A DNA stretch of 64,000 bases from an uncultured Clostridia bacterium. Its GTDB lineage: Bacteria > Bacillota > Clostridia > Christensenellales > Aristaeellaceae. A program made the translations under genes and the position numbers. Below the pieces are notes generated by a model. It was not told where the DNA came from. It saw only the letters and a program-made list of their open reading frames with translations, and ran no database searches. Positions 8,493-16,564 of the stretch are shown here, in pieces (position 1 is the first letter of the stretch; each line of letters starts with the position of its first letter). The stretch is from positions 62,001 through 126,000 of the forward strand of contig CAMVEB010000003.1 in the NCBI GenBank assembly GCA_947166385.1, in the 5' to 3' direction.

Positions 8493-11400
8493 ATGACCAA
8501 CTTCGATTTCCTCCTGTCTGTGCCGGACTTCGTCCCTTTCGGGGAAGTTGCAACGGCGGCGGAAAAGATCTATCCCATTGACCCGGCGGCCTGCGTGCTG
8601 AACTGCCGGCGGGCGATGGAGTTCGCTGTCAAATGGATGTATTCCGTGGATACCGCCCTTTCCATGCCCTGGGATGACAAGCTGGTCAGCCTGCTGAGCA
8701 CGGAGGAATTCCGGGACATTGTGGACGCGAACCTGATGCGTAGGCTTGAGTATATCCGCAAGGTCGGCAACTGCGCCGCCCATGAGGGAAAGAAGATTAC
8801 AAAGGAACAGGCCATGCTCTGCCTGCAGAACCTGTGGGTGTTCATGGATTTTGTGGCCTATTGCTACAGTTCGGACTATCAGTCCGGTGCCTTCGATCCT
8901 TCTTTGCCGGAACAGGCCGCCGCTCCGATGTATGCGGTTTCCCCGGAAACAGAGATCCGGCTGGCGCAGCTGATCGCCGAGAACGCCGCCCTGAAGGAAG
9001 AACTGACCGCCCGCCGGGAGGAACAGCAGGAAACCTATACGCCCAAGCCTCTTGACATCTCTGAATACAAGACCCGGAAACTGTATATCGATGTCATGCT
9101 GGAAGACGCCGGGTGGACAAAGGGCAGGGACTGGCTGGATGAAGTGGAACTGCCCGGCATGCCCAATCAAAGCGAAACCGGATATGCGGATTATGTCCTC
9201 TATGGGGATGACGGGAAGGCTCTGGCTGTCATGGAAGCAAAACGAACCTGCGTGGATGTGGCGAAGGGCCGCCAGCAGGCGAAGCTGTATGCGGATCTGC
9301 TGGAAAAGCAGTTCGGTCGCCGTCCGGTGATCTTCCTGACCAACGGATTTGAAACCCGGATCGACGACGGACAGTATCCGGAGCGCCGGGTGGCAGCCGT
9401 TTACAGCAAACGGGATCTGGAGAAACTATTTAACCTGCGCAAGACGCGGCAATCGATGACGCTGATCCATGTGGATAAGCAGATCGTCGGTCGGTATTAC
9501 CAGGAAGAAGCGATCAAGGCCGTTTGCGAAAGCTTTGACAAAAAGAACCGGCGCAGGGCTTTGCTGGTGATGGCGACCGGCAGCGGAAAAACCCGGACGG
9601 TCATCGCTCTGTGCAAGGTGCTGATGGAAAAAGGCTGGGTGAGGAATATCCTGTTCCTGGCGGACCGCAATTCCCTGGTGACCCAGGCGAAGCGGAACTT
9701 CGTCAATCTGCTTCCGGACTTGTCGGTGGTGAATCTGTGCGAGGATAAGACAAACTATACCGCACACTGCGTCTTCAGCACCTATCAGACAATGTTCAAC
9801 TGCATCGATACGGTGCAGGACGAGGACGGCGGTCGGCTGTTTTCCTGCGGACATTTCGACCTGGTGATCTGTGATGAGGCTCACCGGTCCATCTATCACA
9901 AATACCGGGATATCTTCAATTATTTCGACGCCCCGCTGGTGGGCCTGACTGCTACGCCCAAGGATGAGATCGACAAGAACACCTACGAAGTCTTTGAATT
10001 GCAAAGCGGTATACCGACCTACGGATATGAACTGGCCCAGGCGGTGAAGGATGGGTATCTGGTGGACTTCGTCAGCGTGGAAACCACCCTGAAATTCATC
10101 CAGGAAGGCATCGTATACGACGAACTGTCCGAAGAGGACAGGGAAGCTTATGAAAACACCTTTGAGGATGAGAACGGGGAACTGCCGGGAAGCATCTCTT
10201 CCTCCGCGTTGAACGAATGGATCTTCAACGAGGATACGATCCGGGAAGTCCTGCGGATCCTGATGAAGGAAGGCCTGAAGATCGACTACGGCGATAAGAT
10301 CGGAAAAACGATCATTTTCGCCAAGAACCATAAGCACGCGGAAGAGATCCTGAAGAACTTCGGAAAGGAGTATCCGCAGTATCCCGGCTGGACCAAGGTG
10401 ATCGACAACTATATGACCTATGCGCAGAGCGCGATCGATGAGTTTTCCGAACCGGACAAGCTGCCGCAGATCGCCATCTCCGTGGATATGCTGGATACCG
10501 GCATCGATGTGCCGCAGGTGCTGAATCTGGTATTCTTCAAAAAGGTCATGAGCAAGGCGAAGTTCTGGCAGATGATCGGGCGCGGAACGCGACTGTGCCC
10601 CGGATTGATCGACGGGGAAGACAAGAACAAATTCTATATTTTTGATTTCTGCGGGAACTTTGAATTCTTCCGGATGAACAAGGGAAAGGCCAACAACAAT
10701 ACGCTGGCTCTTTCGGCCATGCTGTTCAATCTGAAAGCGCAGATTGTTTACAAACTGCAGGATATGGCCTATCAGACGGAGGAACTGATTGATTTCCGGA
10801 AAACGCTGGTTCAGGAACTGCTGGAGAAAGTGCGGGAGCTCGACCGGGAGAACTTTGCGGTCAGGCAGCATCTGAAATATGTGGAGTTGTACAGCGATCC
10901 GGAAAGCTATCAGGCCCTGACCTATGAGAACACACTGGAAATGGCAGATGAATTAGCTCCGCTGGTACAGCCTGAACCGGAGGACGCAAAGGCATTGCGT
11001 TTTGACGCATTGCTGTACGGGATCGAACTGGCCTATCTGGCCGGGAAGAAGTATCCCAAAGCCAGACATGATCTGATCAGCAAGGTGCGGGCTGTCGCCG
11101 GAGTTGCCAATATTCCGGAAATCATGGCGCAGCAGGAACTGATTCAGAAAATCCTGAAAACGGACTATCTGGATCAGGCCGGGATCCATGAATTTGAACA
11201 GATCCGGGAAAATATCCGTGACCTGATCAAATATATCCCTGTGTCGAAAGCGATCTATCAAACGAATTTCGATGATCAGGTTTTGTCCATGACGTTCCAC
11301 GAATCCGAACTGGAAACCGATTATCTGGCAGATTACAAAGCGAAAGCGGAATACTATGTCCGTCAGCATCAGGACAACGAGGTCATTGCGAAACTGAAGA

Positions 11401-11789
11401 GCAATATCCCGCTGACGGAAGATGATGTGGCAGTCCTTGAAGGGATTCTGTGGAGCGAGGTTGGAACAAAGCAGGATTATGAGCGGGAGATCGGATCGGT
11501 TCCCCTGGGCGAATTTGTGCGAAGCGAGATTGGACTGGACATGACAGCGGCCAAGGCTGCCTTCGCGGATTACCTGGACAGCACACAACTGGACAGCCGA
11601 CAGATTTATTTTGTGAACCAGATTGTCGAATACATCGTCCATAACGGGATGATGAAGGATCTTTCGGTGCTGCAGCATTCCCCGTTTACGGATCAGGGCA
11701 GCATTGTGGAGATATTTACGGATCTTTCTGTCTGGGCGGGGATCCGGAAGGCCATTGAGCAGGTGAACGCAAACGCGACGGTTGCGTAA
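8493..11789 (+). CDS. hsdR: Type I restriction endonuclease subunit R
   Basis: About 1098 residues. The start ATG 8493 was preferred over GTG 8484 and ATG 8487 because GAGGTG (8481-8486) is then spaced 6 bp away. The domain order is: N-terminal DUF4145-like helical region, PD-(D/E)xK nuclease (GYADYVLYGDDGKALAVMEAKR, about 230-250), helicase motor with Walker A MATGSGKT (about 359-366) and DEAH box ICDEAH (about 462-467), helicase C lobe (DTGIDVP, QMIGRGTR), and an EcoEI-type C-terminal domain. It translocates DNA using ATP and cleaves unmodified DNA at distance. It is the last gene of the operon. Confidence 0.95.
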   Translation: MTNFDFLLSVPDFVPFGEVATAAEKIYPIDPAACVLNCRRAMEFAVKWMYSVDTALSMPWDDKLVSLLSTEEFRDIVDANLMRRLEYIRKVGNCAAHEGKKITKEQAMLCLQNLWVFMDFVAYCYSSDYQSGAFDPSLPEQAAAPMYAVSPETEIRLAQLIAENAALKEELTARREEQQETYTPKPLDISEYKTRKLYIDVMLEDAGWTKGRDWLDEVELPGMPNQSETGYADYVLYGDDGKALAVMEAKRTCVDVAKGRQQAKLYADLLEKQFGRRPVIFLTNGFETRIDDGQYPERRVAAVYSKRDLEKLFNLRKTRQSMTLIHVDKQIVGRYYQEEAIKAVCESFDKKNRRRALLVMATGSGKTRTVIALCKVLMEKGWVRNILFLADRNSLVTQAKRNFVNLLPDLSVVNLCEDKTNYTAHCVFSTYQTMFNCIDTVQDEDGGRLFSCGHFDLVICDEAHRSIYHKYRDIFNYFDAPLVGLTATPKDEIDKNTYEVFELQSGIPTYGYELAQAVKDGYLVDFVSVETTLKFIQEGIVYDELSEEDREAYENTFEDENGELPGSISSSALNEWIFNEDTIREVLRILMKEGLKIDYGDKIGKTIIFAKNHKHAEEILKNFGKEYPQYPGWTKVIDNYMTYAQSAIDEFSEPDKLPQIAISVDMLDTGIDVPQVLNLVFFKKVMSKAKFWQMIGRGTRLCPGLIDGEDKNKFYIFDFCGNFEFFRMNKGKANNNTLALSAMLFNLKAQIVYKLQDMAYQTEELIDFRKTLVQELLEKVRELDRENFAVRQHLKYVELYSDPESYQALTYENTLEMADELAPLVQPEPEDAKALRFDALLYGIELAYLAGKKYPKARHDLISKVRAVAGVANIPEIMAQQELIQKILKTDYLDQAGIHEFEQIRENIRDLIKYIPVSKAIYQTNFDDQVLSMTFHESELETDYLADYKAKAEYYVRQHQDNEVIAKLKSNIPLTEDDVAVLEGILWSEVGTKQDYEREIGSVPLGEFVRSEIGLDMTAAKAAFADYLDSTQLDSRQIYFVNQIVEYIVHNGMMKDLSVLQHSPFTDQGSIVEIFTDLSVWAGIRKAIEQVNANATVA

Positions 11790-11800
11790 TTCTGATTGCA

Positions 11801-14002
11801 TCAGGAATTCCTGTCTTTTTCACCTTTCTTTTTGTTCCGGACGACAAACCGGTCCGCCAGCGCCAGCAGTGCGGGCAACAGCGTCAGCACCAGAATGGCG
11901 GACATCAGCGCCCCCCGGGAAACCAGAAGCCCGATGCTGGAGATGTAGTAGATGCTGCACTGCTTCCCGATGATATATCCGGCGGTCACCAGAATGGTCC
12001 CGGAGGTCAGTACGGTCGGCAGCGCGGTTCGCAGGGTCTCCTGCAGGGCTTCCTGTACTCCCAATCCCTTTCCGCGGCAGATCCGGTACTGCTCGCATAC
12101 CAGGATGCCGTAGTCGATGGTGGCACCCATCTGAATGGAAAGGCAGATCAGGTAGGAGATAAAGAAGATCGGCTGCCCGATGAGTCTGCTGATCCCCATG
12201 GTCACCCAGATTGCCCCTTCAATCACGAAAACCAGCATCAGCGGCAGGCTGAAGGACCGGAAGCTGAGAATCACGATCAGCAGAATGGCAATCAGCGTGA
12301 TCAGGTTCACCTTCAGCAGGTCGCTCCGGAAGGCGTGGCCGATGTCATAGGTGGACATCGGCCCGCCGGTCATATAGAACGCGTTTCCGTATGTCTTCTC
12401 CACGGCCCCCAGAATGCTGTCCATGCAGGCGTTGAAGTCCGCGTCCGTCACGGCGAAACCCGGTTCCAGCAGCATCCGGTGATAGTGCTCTCCGATAAAA
12501 ACCTCCCGGGCGGCCTGCAGCTGGGCCTGCAGCGCGGCGATCTGCCCGTCGTTCCCCGCGATGGCTTCCGCAGCCGCCAGCAGCCTGTCGGCCCGTACGG
12601 TTTTTCCGAAGCCGTTCATCAGGAAAAAGGCGGAAATCAGCATCTCGTTCTTCCCGGTCATCTCCGCTACGTCTTTCACGGAATATTCCTTCAGCGCCGC
12701 TTCCCCGGTGGTCACCATCGCCGTGATCTGAAGGATCATGGGGGATCCGACCTCACGCTTCAGCGCGGTCAGTTCGCCGACGAGGGCCCGCTGCGCGTTG
12801 TAGTCCTCATCCGTTTCCCCGCCCGGCACCAGCAGCACCAGCGGATTGGAGGTTCCGAAAAGCGCCGTAATCCGTCCGGACTCGGTTTTCACGGAGGCGC
12901 CCGGTTCCATAAAGAGATACTGGTTCAGAAAGGACAGCACAGCCCCGGCCAGCACGATTCCCACCAGCACAATGGCGATCGGCTTCCGCCACAGGTAAAC
13001 GCGCTTCCCAAGCTTTTCCCCGCCGAAGCGCAGCGGCCGGTGCCTGGTTTTCCGCAGCAGTCCTTCCATCATCAGGGTCAGCGCCGGCATCAGCAGAAAA
13101 ACGCCCGCCATGCTGATCACGATGCCCTTGCTCAGCACCAACCCGATGTCAAACCCGATCGTGAAGCTCATGAACAGCAGGGAAAGCAGCCCGGCCACCG
13201 TGGTCATGGCGCTGGAGGTGATCCGCATGAAGCATTGGGCCAGCGCTTCTTTCATCGCCTCTTCCGCGCTGAGCCCCTGATCGCGGAAGCCGTTCCACGT
13301 GTGCAGCAGCATGATCGCGTAGTCGATGGACAGCGCCAGCTGCAGAATGGCGCATACCGCGAACGTGATAAAGGATACGTCAGGGAACACAAAGTTGGTC
13401 CCCATGTTGATCAGGATGGAAACGGCGAATACGATCAGCAGCAGCACCGGCTCCAGCCACGCACGGCTCGTCAGCAGCAACACGCCGAACACCACCGCCA
13501 CCGCGATGATCATAATGCCGGGGATTTCCGCGCCGACGCTGCGCTGCACGTCCAGCTGCTGGGCCGCGGTCCCCCCGACGCTGTAGTGCCCCGCTTCCGG
13601 AAACATGCCCCGCAGCTTGGTCACCAGCGCGGCGGCGTCGCAGTCGTCCAGCGTAATCGTCACCAATTGCCATTCGGTCCCGTCCTGCTGCTTCCGGCCG
13701 GTTTCCGGGTCGTGCTGCACCGCCAGGATTTCAGGCATTTCCCTCAGCCTGTCCATGATGTTGTTCAGCGCCGTTTCGTCCTGGTTTTCGAACAGAAGGC
13801 GCAGCTGCTCCGTGGCGCCGAATTCCTCCTGCATCACGGCCAGCGCCTTTTTCGTCATGGTATCGTCGGACAGGTACCGGGTCAGGTCGTAATTGATGTT
13901 TGTCCTCCTGATCTGAAAAGCGCTCCAGGCGGCAATCAGGAGAATGCAAATCAGGATCCAGATCCGGAAATGTACAATGGCGGCGGCGATGCGTTTCTTC
14001 AT
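11801..14002 (-). CDS. MMPL/RND-family membrane transporter
   Basis: The protein has 733 residues and begins with a transmembrane helix (about 9-28) followed by an extracytoplasmic loop, then five hydrophobic helices. A second copy of this arrangement follows after about residue 340: the twofold repeat of RND/MMPL permeases. Charged residues within the helices (for example LSIDYAIMLLHTW and GATIDYGILVCEQY, each with an Asp before Tyr) fit the proton-relay position of the family. The length is typical of the actinobacterial/Firmicutes MMPL exporters of lipids or hydrophobic compounds. The ATG at 14002 follows AAGGAGG. It faces a decayed condensation-domain gene. The substrate is unknown. Confidence 0.85.
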   Translation of the reverse strand: MKKRIAAAIVHFRIWILICILLIAAWSAFQIRRTNINYDLTRYLSDDTMTKKALAVMQEEFGATEQLRLLFENQDETALNNIMDRLREMPEILAVQHDPETGRKQQDGTEWQLVTITLDDCDAAALVTKLRGMFPEAGHYSVGGTAAQQLDVQRSVGAEIPGIMIIAVAVVFGVLLLTSRAWLEPVLLLIVFAVSILINMGTNFVFPDVSFITFAVCAILQLALSIDYAIMLLHTWNGFRDQGLSAEEAMKEALAQCFMRITSSAMTTVAGLLSLLFMSFTIGFDIGLVLSKGIVISMAGVFLLMPALTLMMEGLLRKTRHRPLRFGGEKLGKRVYLWRKPIAIVLVGIVLAGAVLSFLNQYLFMEPGASVKTESGRITALFGTSNPLVLLVPGGETDEDYNAQRALVGELTALKREVGSPMILQITAMVTTGEAALKEYSVKDVAEMTGKNEMLISAFFLMNGFGKTVRADRLLAAAEAIAGNDGQIAALQAQLQAAREVFIGEHYHRMLLEPGFAVTDADFNACMDSILGAVEKTYGNAFYMTGGPMSTYDIGHAFRSDLLKVNLITLIAILLIVILSFRSFSLPLMLVFVIEGAIWVTMGISRLIGQPIFFISYLICLSIQMGATIDYGILVCEQYRICRGKGLGVQEALQETLRTALPTVLTSGTILVTAGYIIGKQCSIYYISSIGLLVSRGALMSAILVLTLLPALLALADRFVVRNKKKGEKDRNS

Positions 14003-14087
14003 GCGGCGCGGCCTCCTTCACTTGCAAGCTACAGCTTAATGATTCGATGCTGGGAGCGGTGAATCCTGTATTTATGCAGGCCCCACC

Positions 14088-14798
14088 ATGTACAGCATGC
14101 CGCTGCGCATCAGAACGGCGGATTTCCTCACCTGGTGCAAATCCGTTTCCGCGTCTCCGGCGGCCGGCGTTTCCGCCATCATGACGCAGGCTGTTGCCCG
14201 GGAATGCGACGTGCAGGACGGCGTGATCATGAGCGTGCTGCCTTTTTCTCTGCGGAAATTCCTGCATGCGGATAAAACCTTTAAGAACTGCGCTTCCGCC
14301 ATCTTCCTGCCGGTGAAGCCGACAGATGCGCGCAGCATGAGCACAGGCGAGCTGGCAGCCCGGCAGAGGGAAGTCATGAGAGCCCAGATGGGCGAGGAGA
14401 TGGCGAAGCTGCTTTCCGCCTCCATCAATCTGATAATCCACCTCGGGAAAAAACTGCCCGGATACTTCCTGAAAAACAAGCTCATGGCCATGGGGGAAAC
14501 CCATCCGCAGGATACTTTCTTCATTGATTATGTCGGAGGCCTGAGAACCAATGACTATACCGATCAGATCACGGAAGTGCGTTACCTGAACGCGGATCCG
14601 GCTTTCGGAAGTTCTTTCGTGATTATGAGCGAGACAGCCGGGTATTTCTATATCAACTTTACCCAGAATTTCAGCAACGACCGGTATTACCGGGCTTTTA
14701 TGGCGATCCTGGAAGAGTTGGGAATCCCCTGCGAAAAACTGCCATGCGATTCTTTCCTGAATCCCGAAGTGGAATTGCCGCCGGAGCAGAAACGATAA
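14088..14798 (+). pseudogene. 5'-truncated condensation/acetyltransferase-like protein
   Basis: The 236 readable residues match only the C-terminal half of the condensation-domain or alcohol-acetyltransferase fold (usual length about 430). Visible parts are SAIMTQAVARECDVQDGVIMSVLPFSLRKFL with the following FKNCASAIFL, and the family's closing strands GSSFVIMSETAGYFYINFTQNF and FMAILEELGIPCE. The N-terminal half with the catalytic HHxxxDG motif is absent. The frame is open only from 14043 (TGA at 14040), and no good ribosome binding site precedes ATG 14088. It was probably truncated by a rearrangement that brought the MMPL gene next to it. A truncated but expressed protein cannot be excluded. 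Confidence 0.55.
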
Positions 14799-14848
14799 AA
14801 TACAAAGAAGCCGTATTTGTTTTTTGTTTGATTTATCGCTCCGGGCGG

Positions 14849-14877
14849 TTGCTGATCACAGGTTGTTTGGTTACAAT
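14849..14877 (+). promoter_or_regulatory. Promoter upstream of the small-protein cluster
   Basis: TTGCTG (14849-14854) and TACAAT (14872-14877) are 17 bp apart, giving a start near 14884 and an untranslated leader of about 130 nt before the small gene at 15017. Confidence 0.45.
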
Positions 14878-14921
14878 ATAGGAGTGCCGGAGAACAGCCG
14901 GGCATTTGCATTTGCGTTTTT

Positions 14922-14933
14922 GCAAACGTTTGC
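14922..14933. promoter_or_regulatory. Palindromic LacI/CcpA-like operator
   Basis: GCAAACGTTTGC is a perfect 12-bp palindrome with a central CG. The extended TGCAAACGTTTGCT fits the catabolite-response consensus TGNAANCGNTNNCA except for the last base. It lies about 45 bp downstream of the predicted -10, where a bound protein would act as a roadblock. A LacI-family binder is inferred from form only. Confidence 0.4.
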
Positions 14934-15016
14934 TGCCAGCCTCCACCTTTGCTGCGTATACACAGATGTCAGCGCGATAAACGGCTGATTATGGATACAG
15001 AAAAGAGGGCATTACC

Positions 15017-15160
15017 ATGGAAGAGAACCATCAAAAGGATGCGCAGGAAGATCCCATCCCCCTCACGGACGAGGAATTTGCCCGGTATCAGAAGAAAGAG
15101 AAACGCAAGGTCACAATCATCGGGGATATTATCGACTTCATCCTGAACTTTTTCCGGTAA
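15017..15160 (+). CDS. Small protein of 47 residues, unknown function
   Basis: ATG 15017 follows GAGGG at 7 bp spacing and the frame ends at TAA 15158. The peptide is acidic at the front (MEENHQKDAQEDPIPLTDEE), basic in the middle (RYQKKEKRK), and ends in a hydrophobic helix-like tail (VTIIGDIIDFILNFFR). This layout suggests a small membrane-associated protein. It has its own promoter and operator and lies 86 bp ahead of the DUF2500-like gene, perhaps in the same transcript. I do not recognise a family. Confidence 0.6.
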   Translation: MEENHQKDAQEDPIPLTDEEFARYQKKEKRKVTIIGDIIDFILNFFR

Positions 15161-15245
15161 TCAGGGGAAAAGCCCTTGGCTGCGGATCGGCCGGATCCGG
15201 CAGGCCGGAGGCATGAGAACAATCTGAAAGGAAGGAATTAAAACC

Positions 15246-15656
15246 ATGAGCTTTGGCACTTCATTTGGCTTTGATGGAAACATTGACGGAGGCGGCAACC
15301 CCGTGATGACGATTCTGATCGTGGTCTTTGCGGTCCTCCTGGTTGGCGTTGTCGGAAGGGGAATCTATGTCTGGATGAAGAACAACCGCTCCCCGCAGGA
15401 GACCGTGAACGCCCGGGTTGTGGCAAAAAGAATGAAGGTTTCGGGCCATGGCGGACCCGCAGTGACAAGAAATGTTTCCACCATGAACACGCTCCATTCA
15501 TCGACTTACACCAACTACTTTGTGACGTTTGAACTGGAAAACGGCAAGCGCCTGGAGCTCGGAGTGAAGGATCCGGAGTACGGCATGCTGGCCGAAGGGG
15601 ATCATGGCCGCCTTTCCTACCAGGGTACAAGATACCTTGGATTTGAGCGGGTATAA
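15246..15656 (+). CDS. DUF2500-like membrane-anchored protein
   Basis: The protein has 136 residues. One transmembrane helix (about 20-43, MTILIVVFAVLLVGVVGRGIYVW) is followed by a soluble beta-rich domain: VNARVVAKRMKVSG, then YTNYFVTFELENGKRLELGV and YGMLAEGDHGRLSYQGTRYLGFER. This pattern (a conserved strand after the helix, YFVTFE, and the final GxLxYQGTRYLxFE block) is that of the DUF2500 family of uncharacterised bacterial membrane proteins. A strong AAGGAAGG precedes ATG. No function is known for the family. Confidence 0.75.
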   Translation: MSFGTSFGFDGNIDGGGNPVMTILIVVFAVLLVGVVGRGIYVWMKNNRSPQETVNARVVAKRMKVSGHGGPAVTRNVSTMNTLHSSTYTNYFVTFELENGKRLELGVKDPEYGMLAEGDHGRLSYQGTRYLGFERV

Positions 15657-15716
15657 ACCGGTTTCCCGGATTCCGGCGATCATGGGTACGCCGCCTTCTT
15701 TCCAGGGAGGTTATGA

Positions 15717-16211
15717 ATGAAGAACGAAATCATTATCAGAAATGCAGAAAAAGAAGATGTCAGGCAGATCGCGGAAATCCTTGTTGAAGACTGGCAAAAA
15801 GCATATCGCGGAATCATGGACGACGCTTTTCTGGATTCCATGAATGTGGATCAGCGATACGAAATCGAAGTAAAAAGATATGAGAAATATATCGTTGCCG
15901 CTGACGGCAATGAGATTCAAGGATACGCCTGGCTGGAAGCAACGGACGAGGAACCGGCGGATTGTGAAGTGATCGCCCTGTATGTCAGATATGCAAAAAG
16001 AGGCAACGGTATCGGGAAGCTTCTGATGCAGTACGCTGTCGATCATTTCAGGGAAACCGGGAAGAAAAAAATGATCGTATGGTGCCTGAAAGAAAATCAT
16101 GAGTCCAGAAAGTTCTATGAAAAGGTCGGCGGGAAAGAATTCCGGACCGGCTCCCATCATTGGGGTGGCAAAGAATACGAAATGATTTCTTACCTGTATG
16201 ACTTAGCATAA
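15717..16211 (+). CDS. GNAT-family N-acetyltransferase
   Basis: The protein has 164 residues. The fold order is typical of GCN5-related acetyltransferases: IIIRNAEKEDVRQIAEI at the start, then IALYVRYAKRGNGIGKLLMQYA containing the acetyl-CoA pyrophosphate loop R/Q-xxGxG/A (RGNGIG), and the closing WCLKENHESRKFYEKVGGKE with the conserved NxxxxxFYEKxGF-type block. It transfers acetyl from acetyl-CoA to an unknown amine. ATG 15717 was chosen over the out-of-frame ATG at 15713; GGGAGG lies just upstream. Confidence 0.88.
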   Translation: MKNEIIIRNAEKEDVRQIAEILVEDWQKAYRGIMDDAFLDSMNVDQRYEIEVKRYEKYIVAADGNEIQGYAWLEATDEEPADCEVIALYVRYAKRGNGIGKLLMQYAVDHFRETGKKKMIVWCLKENHESRKFYEKVGGKEFRTGSHHWGGKEYEMISYLYDLA

Positions 16212-16263
16212 GAACCGTATGCGTTTTACACAGAATCCAGACTGAAAAGGAGGAATCCCGAAA

Positions 16264-16497
16264 ATGGAAGACAAAGAACTGGAACTGAGCGAACTTGAGA
16301 ATATTAACGGTGGCCTGATTGTTCAGGGTGAGTCATGGGAAGGCTTCTGGGTTGTTGAACCAAAGACCGGCAAGGTGCTGGCCAAGAAATACCATTTCGG
16401 CGATGCTGTGGATTCAGCACGGGCGAACGATGTCAGTACCACGGTCATCAACAAGGAAAACTACAAAAAATACTATGGCCGGGATATCGGGTCGTGA
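16264..16497 (+). CDS. Double-glycine leader peptide (bacteriocin/RiPP-like precursor)
   Basis: The protein has 77 residues. The N-terminus MEDKELELSELENINGG (1-17) fits the double-glycine leader rule (LSxxELxxIxGG) used by bacteriocin-type and Nif11-type export peptidase-transporters, with cleavage expected after G17. The 60-residue remainder has no cysteine and is rich in aromatic and charged residues (ESWEGFWVVEPKTGK, NYKKYYGRDIGS), so no lanthipeptide or disulfide pattern is evident. A very strong AAAAGGAGG precedes the ATG. No peptidase-ABC transporter or modifying enzyme is seen in the window; the following gene is a metallopeptidase lipoprotein. It could be an unmodified bacteriocin, a signal peptide or an orphan. 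Confidence 0.6.
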   Translation: MEDKELELSELENINGGLIVQGESWEGFWVVEPKTGKVLAKKYHFGDAVDSARANDVSTTVINKENYKKYYGRDIGS

Positions 16498-16564
16498 GGA
16501 ACTGCGTCCGTATGGCGGAAAATGATGTCATTCCGGCAAGAATGCGAACACGAGGAATCAAGCC

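Noticed and set aside
12335-14062. Plus-strand open frame of 575 codons opposite the MMPL gene
   Set aside because: The composition is His/Gln/Arg/Pro-rich as expected from an antisense shadow; the minus strand has clear transmembrane repeats and a good start.
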